Positions 1 to 8,069 of a DNA stretch of 56,502 nt are shown one piece after another. The notes under the pieces were generated by a model. It was not told where the DNA came from. It did not search any database and worked only from the letters and a program-made list of their open reading frames with translations. The stretch comes from Bacteroidaceae bacterium (GTDB lineage: Bacteria; Bacteroidota; Bacteroidia; Bacteroidales; Bacteroidaceae): NCBI GenBank assembly GCA_016286165.1, contig JAEESE010000020.1, positions 1 through 56,502 on the forward strand, in the 5' to 3' direction. The position numbers and the translations under genes were made by a program. The number at the start of each line of letters is the position of its first letter. Positions within the stretch are counted from its first letter, which is position 1.

Positions 1-515
1 ACGGTGAGAATGCTATCGAGCTGGAGGTTGGAGAAAGATATGGAAGAAGAGGACCCACCCCCCGCCCTCCCTGTAAGGGAGGGAGCAGATACCTTTGTGG
101 GCTGGGGTGGCTTCGTTGTTTGGTTGGTGCGTAGAAGAGGGACGAAAGCCCATGCTAAGCCGCCGAGGAAAGCGGCGGCGATGAAGATGGCGGCAATGCG
201 ATGAAGAGCAGACTCTCCCCTCACCCTCCCTGTGAGGGAGGGAGGAGAATGTGTTGAAGGCAGCGTACTCTCATCCTCCATGGTAACCACTCCCTCCCTT
301 ATAGGGTGGACTGAAGAGAAAACTATTAAGTGTTCACTCTGGAGGGACTTGAGGGGTGGGTCTTCTTCCTTTTTTACATCATACGCTCCGCGCAGCCGCA
401 CCATGACGTCGTAGTGCTTGCGTATCTCCTCATCGGCCAGCAGGTCGGTGATCTGCTGCTCGGTGTAGCGTTCGGGGTGCTCGATCATGTCGAGCAAGAT
501 TTCCAGTTTGTCCAT
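1..515 (-). CDS. Anti-sigma (FecR-like) inner-membrane protein, N-terminal part, runs off the window
   Basis: Open frame from ATG at 515 to the window edge with no stop (about 171 codons seen). It starts 13 nt after the stop of the ECF sigma gene, so the two are probably co-transcribed and this is the likely partner regulator. The N-terminus (MDKLEILLDMIEHPERYTEQ) is charged and cytoplasmic-looking, and one membrane segment lies near residues 107-123 (IAAIFIAAAFLGGLAWAF). Much of the rest is encoded by GC-rich palindromic repeats: the peptide PSLTGR occurs twice, around residues 93-98 and 144-149, and a further repeat remnant gives HPIREG near residues 70-75. The anti-sigma role is inferred from gene order and topology, not from a confirmed domain. 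The repeats could also mean that the gene is decaying, although the frame is intact as far as visible. Confidence 0.6.
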   Translation of the reverse strand, partial: MDKLEILLDMIEHPERYTEQQITDLLADEEIRKHYDVMVRLRGAYDVKKEEDPPLKSLQSEHLIVFSSVHPIREGVVTMEDESTLPSTHSPPSLTGRVRGESALHRIAAIFIAAAFLGGLAWAFVPLLRTNQTTKPPQPTKVSAPSLTGRAGGGSSSSISFSNLQLDSILT

Positions 516-528
516 ATCGGGTCAGGGA

Positions 529-1008
529 TTAAGGGTTGAAGCGTGCTTTGAGTTTGCGAATGCCCTGAGCCAGATGCTTATAGACTGCCGCCTCGCTGAT
601 GCCCAGTTGCTCGGCAATCTCGCGGTAGCTCTTTCGGTCGCGGAACCGCAACTGCATTACCTCGCGTGTCTGCGGCGTCAGTTCCGTCGCGATGAATTGC
701 AGCATCGCATCCATCTCGTCTTCCGTCTCGCCCGTCTGCTGTTCCTCGCTCACGTCCTCGCCGATGGGCAACAGCCTGTGCACCCGTTCCGACAGACGCT
801 TATGGCGCAGCAGGTTCAGGCAGCGGTTGCGTACGGCCGAGAACAGGTAGGCGTGGCTCTCTGCGCGCTGTTCCTCAGCCAGACGGGCAAAGACATCGCT
901 CACCACGTCGCGGCTCTCTTCCTCGTCGCCCAATAGGCGCAGGGCCAGCCGGAGCAGTGCCTCGCGGTGCTGTTCATAGAGTTGCTTGATGTCAGGGATA
1001 ACATTCAT
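529..1008 (-). CDS. ECF RNA polymerase sigma factor (sigma-70 family)
   Basis: About 159 residues with the two ECF regions. Region 2 is near residues 5-70, with YLFSAVRNRCLNLLRHK at its end. Region 4 is a helix-turn-helix near residues 105-155, with YREIAEQLGISEAAVYKHL. ECF factors direct RNA polymerase to a small regulon and in Bacteroidetes are usually paired with a FecR-like anti-sigma, which fits the gene that follows. An open frame extends upstream to a GTG at 1020, but ATG at 1008 (MNVIPDIKQLYEQHREALL) is the more usual N-terminus. A 16-bp near-palindrome (1033-1048) lies just upstream. The regulon cannot be told from this window because the anti-sigma gene is cut off and no SusC/SusD pair is visible. 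Confidence 0.88.
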   Translation of the reverse strand: MNVIPDIKQLYEQHREALLRLALRLLGDEEESRDVVSDVFARLAEEQRAESHAYLFSAVRNRCLNLLRHKRLSERVHRLLPIGEDVSEEQQTGETEDEMDAMLQFIATELTPQTREVMQLRFRDRKSYREIAEQLGISEAAVYKHLAQGIRKLKARFNP

Positions 1009-1032
1009 TCGCTGGGTCACTTTTTACTTATA

Positions 1033-1048
1033 AGACACTCGAATGTCT
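1033..1048. promoter_or_regulatory. Near-perfect 16-bp palindrome upstream of the ECF sigma gene
   Basis: AGACACTCGAATGTCT differs from its reverse complement at only two positions. It lies 25 bp upstream of the chosen sigma start, where an operator or ECF promoter element would act. Function is inferred from position only. Confidence 0.25.
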
Positions 1049-1107
1049 GTTTTCCCAACCCTTTTCCCGTAGATATTTCAAAAAAATGCTGAAATAGCTT
1101 TCACTTG

Positions 1108-1995
1108 TCACACCTTTATCGGTTCCATGTGGATGCTGATGTGCGTGTGCTGTCCATAGTGTTCTTTTAGTCTCCTTTCAATGGTCGAGGCGCGGTCGTG
1201 GGCGATGCTCAGTGGCGTGTCCTTGTCCATTCGGATATGTACCTCAATGGCAATGCGATAGCCTATCCGTCGCGTGCGCAGGTTATGAGGCTCTTTGATT
1301 CCCGGACAAGAAGCGATGATGTCGAGAATCTCCTTTTCCGTCTCTTCGGGCAACGAATGTTCGGTGAGTTCGTCTACGCTCTGCTTGAGCAATTCATAGG
1401 CGACTCCTATAAGCATCAGACCTACGACAATCGATGCTATCGGGTCTAGCACCGTCCAGCGGTTGCCTAACAGGATGGCGCCGCCAATACCGATAGCTGC
1501 GCCTATGGATGAGAACGCGTCGCTGCGATGGTGCCAGGCGTTGGCTATCATCGCCTGAGAATTGAGCGCTTTACCACGAACTGAGGTGTAGCGGAATAGC
1601 GCCTCCTTGACTGCAATAGACAGCAGTGCAGCCCAGAGTGCCAACTTACCCGGCGCCCTCAGTTCGGCGCCTCCCGCCCATAGGGCTATCTTGTCAGCAG
1701 CAGCGATGATGATGCCAATAGCAGCAAATACCAATGCTACGCCTATGATGAGCGTAGCGAAGGTCTCGAACTTGCCGTGTCCATAGTCGTGGGATGTGTC
1801 CTGTGGCTTGGAGCTAATGCGTACAAAGAACAGTACTACGATGTCGGTGACGAAGTCCGACAGCGAATGGATGGCATCCGCCATCATTGCCGAGCTATGG
1901 CCTACAATGGCTGCAACGAACTTAAAGGCAAGCAGCGCTACATTACCGAGGCTGCCCACCAGCGTCACTTTGTATATCTCCTGTTCTCTGTTCAT
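1108..1995 (-). CDS. Cation diffusion facilitator (CDF) family metal efflux transporter
   Basis: About 295 residues. CDF proteins exchange cytoplasmic Zn2+, Fe2+ or Mn2+ for protons at the inner membrane. The first helix carries the family signature SSAMMADAIHSLSDFVTD, whose H/D pair forms half of the metal site, followed by HDYGHGKFET between helices 2 and 3. Helix 5 has the second metal-site motif, WHHRSDAFSS. The cytoplasmic C-terminal dimerisation domain ends in HTHISIHMEPI. A longer frame reaches a GTG at 2034, but it would run through a strong TATCTTTG promoter box (2003-2010), so ATG at 1995 (MNREQEIYKVTLVGS) is preferred. It is divergent from the FNT-family gene. The metal preference cannot be read reliably; the HxxxD arrangement fits zinc or iron. 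Confidence 0.92.
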   Translation of the reverse strand: MNREQEIYKVTLVGSLGNVALLAFKFVAAIVGHSSAMMADAIHSLSDFVTDIVVLFFVRISSKPQDTSHDYGHGKFETFATLIIGVALVFAAIGIIIAAADKIALWAGGAELRAPGKLALWAALLSIAVKEALFRYTSVRGKALNSQAMIANAWHHRSDAFSSIGAAIGIGGAILLGNRWTVLDPIASIVVGLMLIGVAYELLKQSVDELTEHSLPEETEKEILDIIASCPGIKEPHNLRTRRIGYRIAIEVHIRMDKDTPLSIAHDRASTIERRLKEHYGQHTHISIHMEPIKV

Positions 1996-2002
1996 TTGTC
2001 GG

Positions 2003-2010
2003 CAAAGATA
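2003..2010 (-). promoter_or_regulatory. Promoter -7 box (TATCTTTG) of the CDF gene
   Basis: Matches the Bacteroidetes TAnnTTTG element on the minus strand. The predicted transcription start lies only a few bases before the ATG at 1995, so the mRNA would be nearly leaderless. No clear -33 TTTG is seen at the usual distance. Confidence 0.5.
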
Positions 2011-2127
2011 CTGAAAAGTTTCAAATGCCTGCACTTTTCTCGGTCATAATGTACAGATTAAACTGCGATTTCCCTTTCTTGCGGCTTATTTCTTTGCCTA
2101 AAGACATATATTGTCCCAAAAAAGTTA

Positions 2128-2135
2128 TATATTTG
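2128..2135 (+). promoter_or_regulatory. Promoter -7 box (TATATTTG) of the FNT-family gene
   Basis: TAnnTTTG match followed by GCACC, about 45 bp upstream of the ATG at 2180. It argues against an upstream start near 2111, which would fall inside the promoter. The -33 element is weak. Confidence 0.6.
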
Positions 2136-2179
2136 CACCGACAAATGAGCGATTAAAACTCAAATCCATCCATTTGATT

Positions 2180-2800
2180 ATGACAATCTCCTCCCTTTCT
2201 CAGATCCTGCGCTCTGCCTTTCTGGCTGGCGTCTGCATCGGCATCGCAGGTTTCGGCTACCTGGCCGAGAAGAGCATAGTTGGCGCAGTCCTCTTCGCCT
2301 TCGGCTTGCTCACGGTTGTCCACTACGGTCTGAAACTTTACACAGGCACGGCGGGTTTCATCCGTAAGGGTGAGGTCGGCGACCTTTTCCTCATCTTAAT
2401 CGGTAATATCATCGGTTGTTTGGCCGTAGCCCTTATTGCCCGCTGCTCCCCCATGCCCCTGCAGGCGACGGCACAGGGCGTGCTCGAGGGGCGCCTGGCC
2501 GTTGGTCCGTTGAAGGGTGGCGTGCTGGCCATCGGCTGCGGTTTCATCATGACTACAGCCGTCACCTTTGCCCGTCAGGGTAAGAACCTCCCGCTGCTCT
2601 TTGGCGTTCCCCTGTTCATCATGTGTGGCTTTCCTCACTGCATCGCCGACGCATTCTATTACCTTTGTGCCCCTCTCGACTTCTGGGCTGCCCACCTCGG
2701 GGAGATCCTTCTTTTCTACCTTGCCATTGTTCTTGGCAACTTCATAGGCTGCAACCTCTATCGGGCTGTACTCCCGCCCTCCGATGAACCTCCTTTCTGA
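2180..2800 (+). CDS. Formate/nitrite transporter (FNT) family inner-membrane channel
   Basis: About 206 residues, almost entirely hydrophobic with roughly six membrane segments. Features resembling FNT channels are a first helix rich in Gly and Ala (LAGVCIGIAGFGYL), a LILIGNIIGCLAVAL segment like the family's LVGNxxG region, and GFPHCIADAFYY near the position of the conserved central His in GxxHxxAN. This family carries formate, nitrite, hydrosulfide or short-chain acids. The protein is shorter than FocA, as is common for Bacteroidetes homologues, and the substrate cannot be assigned. ATG at 2180 is chosen because the promoter box lies at 2128-2135. It is divergently transcribed from the CDF gene. 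Confidence 0.7.
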   Translation: MTISSLSQILRSAFLAGVCIGIAGFGYLAEKSIVGAVLFAFGLLTVVHYGLKLYTGTAGFIRKGEVGDLFLILIGNIIGCLAVALIARCSPMPLQATAQGVLEGRLAVGPLKGGVLAIGCGFIMTTAVTFARQGKNLPLLFGVPLFIMCGFPHCIADAFYYLCAPLDFWAAHLGEILLFYLAIVLGNFIGCNLYRAVLPPSDEPPF

Positions 2801-3234
2801 AGGAAGTAAGCCTTGATTGAGTCTGTTGGATGGCTTAAAAGGAGGAGCGTAATGAGCTTTTTTCCACCTTTGAGCATGGAAAAGAGATGGAAATAGCCGA
2901 CCTTTAGTCTTGATAATGAGCCCGAAAAGGTGTAGATGTTGAATTCCATCTCTTCCTCTTGTCAGTTCCACCATTCTAGCAAATAAGAAGTGAATATCCT
3001 TGTCATTGCAAGCGTAGGTTGACGTTGAACATCTGGACCTTGAAGCCACAAAAGAATGAAGAAAAGGTGAACGTTTCAAGGAAGATTCCTGCTGTTTGAC
3101 GGCAAACGACAAAACGAGACAAACGATTCGCCCTGTTGCATTTGATGATACAACAGGGCGAGGTGAGTTGACGGAATGACCGTGAAGAGGTAGATGTCTT
3201 TACATGCTCATTGCGTGTATGCGTCGGTCGAGGC
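2801..3234. other. Intergenic stretch with one perfect hairpin
   Basis: 434 bp, visibly more AT-rich than its neighbours, with no convincing gene. It holds a perfect 10-bp inverted repeat (CGCCCTGTTG at 3129-3138 pairing with 3151-3160 across a 12-base loop) without a T-run, so it is not a classical intrinsic terminator. It separates the convergent ends of the FNT gene and the efflux operon. Short open frames here do not look like proteins. Confidence 0.5.
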
Positions 3235-3543
3235 CTATCGCTTGTCGGGCAGGCCGTAGGCGAGCCAGCTTTCCTGGGGATAGTTGTTCTTGATGATGAG
3301 CTTATGGCCGGCGTATGCGTCTTTCACGCCGACGAGCAGGTCGTTCATGTGCTTCACCTTTGGGGCGAGCTCGGCACGGAGTCGGTCGCACTCCTCGCTG
3401 GCGGCTGCCAGTTCGTTGAGGGCGCGCTCCATGGCGTCGAGCTCCTGTATGCTGACGCCCTTGCCGCCCTGGCTGAGGTGTTTGCGCAGGCCTTGGATGA
3501 GACCGCTGCTCTTCTCGATTTGCATTTCTACTGTCTTTGACAT
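3235..3543 (-). CDS. Small conserved-looking coiled-coil protein, function unknown
   Basis: 102 residues, soluble, with no signal peptide. Residues about 10-75 are rich in Glu, Leu, Ala and Lys in heptad-like spacing (LDAMERALNELAAASEECDR), suggesting a coiled coil. The C-terminus (NNYPQESWLAYGLPDKR) is more globular. It starts about 30 nt after the stop of the EmrB-like gene on the same strand, so it probably sits at the end of the efflux operon. I do not recognise the family. The length, charge and tight placement support a real gene. Confidence 0.6.
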   Translation of the reverse strand: MSKTVEMQIEKSSGLIQGLRKHLSQGGKGVSIQELDAMERALNELAAASEECDRLRAELAPKVKHMNDLLVGVKDAYAGHKLIIKNNYPQESWLAYGLPDKR

Positions 3544-3574
3544 AGTTGTTAGTGGTTTATGATGTTAAACAAGG

Positions 3575-5203
3575 CTACTGATGGGGCGTAGCCTGCCCTT
3601 GTGAATGCTTGTTGCGGCGTATGTGGCGTGCCAGGAAGCGAGCGCCCACGACGGGCCATGTGGGGAAGCGGCGGGCGGTGCGGCGCACGGTGGGGATGTC
3701 CCACAGGAGGAAGCCTAAGGCGAGGGCGCCGGCGATGTATAGCACCCAGCCATAGAGCTGCTTGATGGTGACGGCCATCATCGATGGGATGAAGCCGTCC
3801 ATCCATTTGCTTACGTCGAAGGGCGCGGCGGTGAAGGCGGGCATGTCGAGGTAGGCGGTGTAGCGCAGGATGTTGTCGGCCATGTAGTAGCGCAGCCCCC
3901 AGGCGTAAAGGGCTGCTCCGATGACGCCGCCGACGTACATGTGCATGAAATTGAACACGGAGAGCGACTGGAAGAAGTGCTCGAAGGTCATGATCTCGTG
4001 GAGGCTCCACATGAAGGCGATGCTGAGCGTGGCGTAGCCGAAGCCGCGGAAGGCGAGGGGCAGGCGCAGCACCTCGATGTTGATATGGTCGGCCACGAGG
4101 AAGTAGAAGCCGGCGGCGTAGAGTGTCACGGCGAGGAGCCCGATGGCAATGAGTTTATAGACGTTGAAGCGCCACACCTTGAGCCAGAGCCACGCCACGA
4201 GGCAGCCTGCCCAGATGCCGGGCAGGGCCCAGAGCGTCAGCTGGCGCGAGGTGAGCATCTCGTAGTCCATGACTTCCTCGTAGAACACTTCCTCGAGCAC
4301 GTGCTCGGAGGCCAGCAGTCCCTCGACGACGGCGATGAGCAGGATGATGGGCACGAGGTGGCGATAGGTCCACATACGGGGCTCGAAGTAGGGCTGCTGC
4401 TTGGTCCACATGCGGTGGAGGCAGCCGCCGAGGGTGATGAGCGAGGTGCCAGTGAGCGTGCGTATGGTGGGCGAGTGCCACCAGTCGAGCCAGTCGCCGT
4501 AGTTGAAGATGTAGGCAATCTGCAGTCCCAGCAGGCACCAAAAGGCTGCCCCGAGCCAGTCGATGCCCTTGAGGGGGACGCGCTGCGGCATGGGGCACCA
4601 GGGGCGCGTGAGGAAAAGCTGTATGGCTACGACGAGCATCATCAGGACGATGACGAACCAATGGGAGGCGTACCAATGGAGGTCGTGGGCGAAGAGGGCG
4701 CTGTACCACGCCTGCAGTTCGATGCTGGTAAGCAGGATGATGTGTAGGCAGGGGAAGAAGACGCCCATGTCGCGTGTAGGCGTCATCCACAACTGGATGT
4801 TGGACATGTTTTCGAACGTGCCCTGAATCTTCGCCATGCCTGCCACGAAGCACAGTGCCCACATGAGCGGCAGGAACGTGGCCTGCGTGAAGAGCCAGTT
4901 GCAGGCGGCCAGCACCAGCGCGGAGGTGATGAGCAGCGAGCGGTTGGTGAAGCGGAACTTCATGCGGAAGAGCACGGGAAACCAGATGGCCATGCCGGCC
5001 AGGTTGGAGTAGAGGCACATGGTGACGTCCTCGCGCATGATGGCGCGTCCGCCGATCATCTCGTTCAGCGCGCCCAGATAGACGCAGCCCGCCAGCTGGA
5101 AGCAAAAGGCCTGCATGACGTAGATCCACGGCCGCAGCCACGCGGGTACGCAGTCGCGGAACATAGGCATAGCAAAAGCCGGAGGTGTGGGGTGTTGGGG
5201 CAT
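3575..5203 (-). CDS. EmrB-like MFS drug efflux transporter (inner membrane)
   Basis: About 542 residues with many hydrophobic segments, consistent with a 12-14 helix major facilitator of the DHA2/EmrB group. It is the third gene of a TolC, membrane-fusion, permease operon, which defines a tripartite pump that exports compounds through both membranes using the proton gradient. ATG at 5203 follows the stop of the HlyD-type gene by one base (TGACATG), indicating translational coupling. An open frame continues upstream inside that gene and is not used. The N-terminal part (MFRDCVPAWLRPWIYVMQAF) and GALNEMIGGRA are typical of the Bacteroidetes subgroup as I recall it. Substrates are unknown. Confidence 0.85.
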   Translation of the reverse strand: MPQHPTPPAFAMPMFRDCVPAWLRPWIYVMQAFCFQLAGCVYLGALNEMIGGRAIMREDVTMCLYSNLAGMAIWFPVLFRMKFRFTNRSLLITSALVLAACNWLFTQATFLPLMWALCFVAGMAKIQGTFENMSNIQLWMTPTRDMGVFFPCLHIILLTSIELQAWYSALFAHDLHWYASHWFVIVLMMLVVAIQLFLTRPWCPMPQRVPLKGIDWLGAAFWCLLGLQIAYIFNYGDWLDWWHSPTIRTLTGTSLITLGGCLHRMWTKQQPYFEPRMWTYRHLVPIILLIAVVEGLLASEHVLEEVFYEEVMDYEMLTSRQLTLWALPGIWAGCLVAWLWLKVWRFNVYKLIAIGLLAVTLYAAGFYFLVADHINIEVLRLPLAFRGFGYATLSIAFMWSLHEIMTFEHFFQSLSVFNFMHMYVGGVIGAALYAWGLRYYMADNILRYTAYLDMPAFTAAPFDVSKWMDGFIPSMMAVTIKQLYGWVLYIAGALALGFLLWDIPTVRRTARRFPTWPVVGARFLARHIRRNKHSQGQATPHQ

Positions 5204-5204
5204 G

Positions 5205-6239
5205 TCAGTATTGGATTTCACATTCCACATTGAGTCCTGCACGCAGCTTATGCAAGTCCTCGGCCTTGTTGCCTTCGAGGCTGATGCGCACGGGTACGCG
5301 CTGTTCCACCTTAACGAAGTTGCCTGTGGCATTGTCCTGCGGAATGAGGCTGTAGGCGCTGCCCGTGGCGTCGGAGATGCGCTCTACGGTGCCCGTGTAT
5401 TCCACTCCCGGCACGGCATCGGCCTTGATGCTCACCTTGGCGCCTACGGCGATGCGCGGCAGCTGCGTCTCGCGATAGTTGGCCACTACCCACAGGTCGC
5501 TGTCGTCGACGATGTCCACCATCGTCTGTCCCGGTTGCACGAGCTGTCCCTCGTGGATTTCCTTGCGCCCCAGCACGCCGTCGGCGGTGGCGATGATGAC
5601 GGTGTAGGAGAGGTTGAGCCGAGCCAGGTCGAGCTGCGCGCGAGCAACCTCGATGGCGGCCTCGCTCTGCTGCAGGTGGTGTCCCTGTTCACTCTTGACG
5701 AGTGTCATGGAGCGGCGCTGGCGGTTGGCAGCTTCGTAGCGTGCGCGTGCGGCGAGGTAGGCGGTGTGTGTGTTGTCGGCCTGCTGCTGTGTGACGCTCT
5801 GCTGTTCGAGCAGTTTCTGGAAGCGGGCGTCTTCGCGCTGTGCATTCTCCATGTTGGCGCGCAGTTCGTCGATGGTGGCCTCCGTCACGCCAATGTTGCT
5901 TTGCGTGGTGGCCATGCCCGTCGTGGTGGCACGGCTGCCGGCTTGGGCTTGTGCCAGTGCTGCTTCGGCCTGTGCCACGGCCAGACGGAACTCGGCATCC
6001 TCGATGATGGCCAGCGTGTCGCCTCTGTGCACAGGCTGGAACTCGTCGAAACGGATTTCCTTGATGAACCCAGCCACGCGGGTGTTGACTGGTGTGATGT
6101 GCTGCCGCACGTGGGCGTTGTCGGTCCATTCCACGCGTCCGAAATGAGCGAAGTTCATGATGACGACCGTTGCTCCTGCTACGAGCAGCACCAGCACGAT
6201 GACATTGTATGTCCAACGATAAAAATGTTTCTTTTCCAT
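5205..6239 (-). CDS. EmrA/HlyD-type membrane fusion protein
   Basis: 344 residues. One N-terminal membrane anchor (residues about 11-30) is followed by a biotinyl-lipoyl half near residues 45-70 (VNTRVAGFIKEIRFDEFQPV), a long coiled-coil hairpin at about 75-200 rich in Gln, Ala and Glu, the second lipoyl half with DGVLGRKEIHEGQLVQPGQ near 215-235, and a beta-barrel end. This is the periplasmic adaptor that links the EmrB-like permease to the TolC-type channel. Its ATG overlaps the stop of the tolC-like gene by one base (TAATG), so the two are translationally coupled. Confidence 0.9.
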   Translation of the reverse strand: MEKKHFYRWTYNVIVLVLLVAGATVVIMNFAHFGRVEWTDNAHVRQHITPVNTRVAGFIKEIRFDEFQPVHRGDTLAIIEDAEFRLAVAQAEAALAQAQAGSRATTTGMATTQSNIGVTEATIDELRANMENAQREDARFQKLLEQQSVTQQQADNTHTAYLAARARYEAANRQRRSMTLVKSEQGHHLQQSEAAIEVARAQLDLARLNLSYTVIIATADGVLGRKEIHEGQLVQPGQTMVDIVDDSDLWVVANYRETQLPRIAVGAKVSIKADAVPGVEYTGTVERISDATGSAYSLIPQDNATGNFVKVEQRVPVRISLEGNKAEDLHKLRAGLNVECEIQY

Positions 6240-7552
6240 TACAGCGTATTACTCAGATATTTCAGTTGATAGTAGTTGTAGATCACGTTGATGCAGGCGC
6301 TGACCAATGCCAGCTCTGCATCAAGTTTAACGTTGGCGGCATCGGTCATGTCGGTGACGAGTGCCAGTCCGTTCTCGTAGCGGTTCTCGACGATGCGATA
6401 GTTCTGCGTGGCCAGTTCCACGCTCTTCTGCTGTGTCTGCAGTTCGGTGAACGCGGTGAGGTAGTCGGTGTAGGCAGCCTGGATGGCATTCTCCACGCCT
6501 TCGCGTGCCTCGCGCTGGCGGTCGTGGCTGTGAATGACTGCCGTGCGCGCCTGCTTCAGGTGGCTGTTGCGTTTCCAAAGTGATGAGAAATTGTAGCTTA
6601 CGCCGACGCCCACGTACCAATAGTTGATGTTCTTGTCCAGCGTCGGAATCTCGAAGGTGACGGGGCCGTCGAAATGGTCTTCTGCCACGAGCGCCACCTT
6701 CGGCAGCCGCTCGGCGCGCTCCTGCTGCACCTTCTCCTCAGCCATCTTGGTGCCGAGTGACGCCTTCTGCAGGGCGGCGCTGTTCGACAAGGCCAGCTGC
6801 TGCCATGCAGCCTCGCCGTTGGTGGGGCATAGCTCTGCGCGGAAATCCTCGTCGGGGCGAATCACGATGGATGTGTCCATGCCTATAGCCGTCGTGAGCT
6901 GATGGCTGATGATGCGCTGTGCGTCCTGCACGCGAGCCCTGCCCAGCCGCAGCTGCTCGAGCTGGAGCTCGTGGCGCGTGACGTCGTTCTGTAGGGCTAC
7001 TCCCTGCTCCATGCGGCTACGCGTCTGGCTGATAAGCGTTTCGGTGAGCGCGATGTTTTGTGTGAAGACCTCTTCCTGATTGTGCAGGTTGTGCAGTTGC
7101 AGGTAATGCCCCGTGAGCAGGAAGCGCACGCGCTGGCGGTTCTCTTCGGCCTCCACGGCGGTCATCTCACGTCCCAGCTCGGCCTGCCGTATTCCGCTGG
7201 TGATTGCGCCTCCGCTATAGACGGTTTGACGTGCCATGACGGCGAAGTTGTTGCCGAAGTGGGGTGTGGTAGCCGTGAAACGGTTCTTCAACGGACGGTC
7301 CCAGATGTTCACGTTGCCCAGATAGCTCACCGAGGCGGTTGCTTCCAAGTCAGGTCGCCGTGCCGAGCGTGCTGCTGCCACGCCCTCGTCGGCTTCGCGC
7401 ATAGCGGTCTTGAACGATAGGATGGATGCGTTATGCGTCTCGGCGGTGGCGAATATCTGCTGCAGCGTCATCCGCAAAGGCTCCTCTGCCGAAGCACACA
7501 CTACGTTGGCCGTGACACAGACTGCCACCAGCCATCTTCTTTGTTTTGTCAT
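6239..7552 (-). CDS. TolC family outer-membrane efflux channel
   Basis: 437 residues with a signal peptide (MTKQRRWLVAVCVTANVVCASA). Two long alpha-helical repeats follow, rich in Glu, Gln, Ala and Arg, with TolC-like features such as SARRPDLEATASVSYLGN in the first repeat and AERLPKVALVAEDHF at the start of the second. TolC trimers form the outer-membrane exit duct of tripartite pumps. It is the promoter-proximal gene of the efflux operon; a TACCTTTG box lies at 7656-7663. Confidence 0.9.
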   Translation of the reverse strand: MTKQRRWLVAVCVTANVVCASAEEPLRMTLQQIFATAETHNASILSFKTAMREADEGVAAARSARRPDLEATASVSYLGNVNIWDRPLKNRFTATTPHFGNNFAVMARQTVYSGGAITSGIRQAELGREMTAVEAEENRQRVRFLLTGHYLQLHNLHNQEEVFTQNIALTETLISQTRSRMEQGVALQNDVTRHELQLEQLRLGRARVQDAQRIISHQLTTAIGMDTSIVIRPDEDFRAELCPTNGEAAWQQLALSNSAALQKASLGTKMAEEKVQQERAERLPKVALVAEDHFDGPVTFEIPTLDKNINYWYVGVGVSYNFSSLWKRNSHLKQARTAVIHSHDRQREAREGVENAIQAAYTDYLTAFTELQTQQKSVELATQNYRIVENRYENGLALVTDMTDAANVKLDAELALVSACINVIYNYYQLKYLSNTL

Positions 7553-7655
7553 TTTGATTCTTGATGTTATAGATATCTTGTTGAATGTTGTCGCCAGTGC
7601 CTGCTCTGGCCTTTGTCATTCAACTACAACCTGCAGGCATATTGTTTTTCGGCGA

Positions 7656-7663
7656 CAAAGGTA
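7656..7663 (-). promoter_or_regulatory. Promoter -7 box (TACCTTTG) of the efflux operon
   Basis: Minus-strand TAnnTTTG match about 105 bp upstream of the tolC-like ATG. The leader in between shows no recognised riboswitch. No clear -33 element. Confidence 0.5.
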
Positions 7664-8069
7664 CAAAAAATAACGATAACTTGTAACCTTACACCCCTGC
7701 TACAGACCCCTATTTCTTCATGTCTTTTAACATTATAAGGGCATATTGATTAACATCTTTTTACAGACAAGGCGCCTCATGGCTCTCCTCAGAGGAGACG
7801 ATGAAAATAGCTCGCAAAGGAACGGGCAACTGCCATCCGAAACCAAAAGTCGGGGAAAAAATCAGCCTGTTACTACCAAAAGTCGGGGCAAAAACAAAGC
7901 AATGATATATCAGTTAACACAGAAGTTGTTTTATAAGACAACGAATTTTACGAATTTACTCTTTCGTCGTGGCTTCGCGATGAAAGGCTATAGAACAAGA
8001 TAATAATTCGTTTAATTCGTAAAATTCGTTGTCTGAAAAGAAGAAATGTGCTAAGTGATGTATTGTTGC
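7664..8069. other. Intergenic stretch made of repeats
   Basis: About 400 bp between the efflux promoter and the end of the GH2 gene. It contains two copies of ACCAAAAGTCGGGG about 40 bp apart (around 7843 and 7877) and a perfect 20-bp inverted repeat listed separately. An open frame across it (7746-8003) consists of repeat sequence and is not called. Confidence 0.55.
7937..8033. repeat. Perfect 20-bp inverted repeat, dispersed family member
   Basis: GACAACGAATTTTACGAATT (7937-7956) is exactly complementary to 8014-8033, with 57 bp between. A related pair lies at 46151-46168 / 46257-46274, also just past the 3' end of a minus-strand gene. Both right arms are followed by a similar AAAAGAAGAAAT tail. 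It may act as a long-stem terminator or be a small non-autonomous mobile element. Confidence 0.75.

Noticed and set aside
2396..3112. 238-codon minus-strand frame overlapping the FNT gene and the following gap
   Set aside because: Half is antisense to the FNT-family protein and the rest is low-complexity; no domain is seen.
3941..5141. Open frames on both strands across the EmrB-like gene
   Set aside because: They lie in other frames of a clear membrane transporter and lack recognisable domains.
7746..8003. 85-codon open frame in the gap upstream of the efflux operon
   Set aside because: It is made of direct and inverted repeats (KSRGKN appears twice because of a DNA repeat) and has no promoter.
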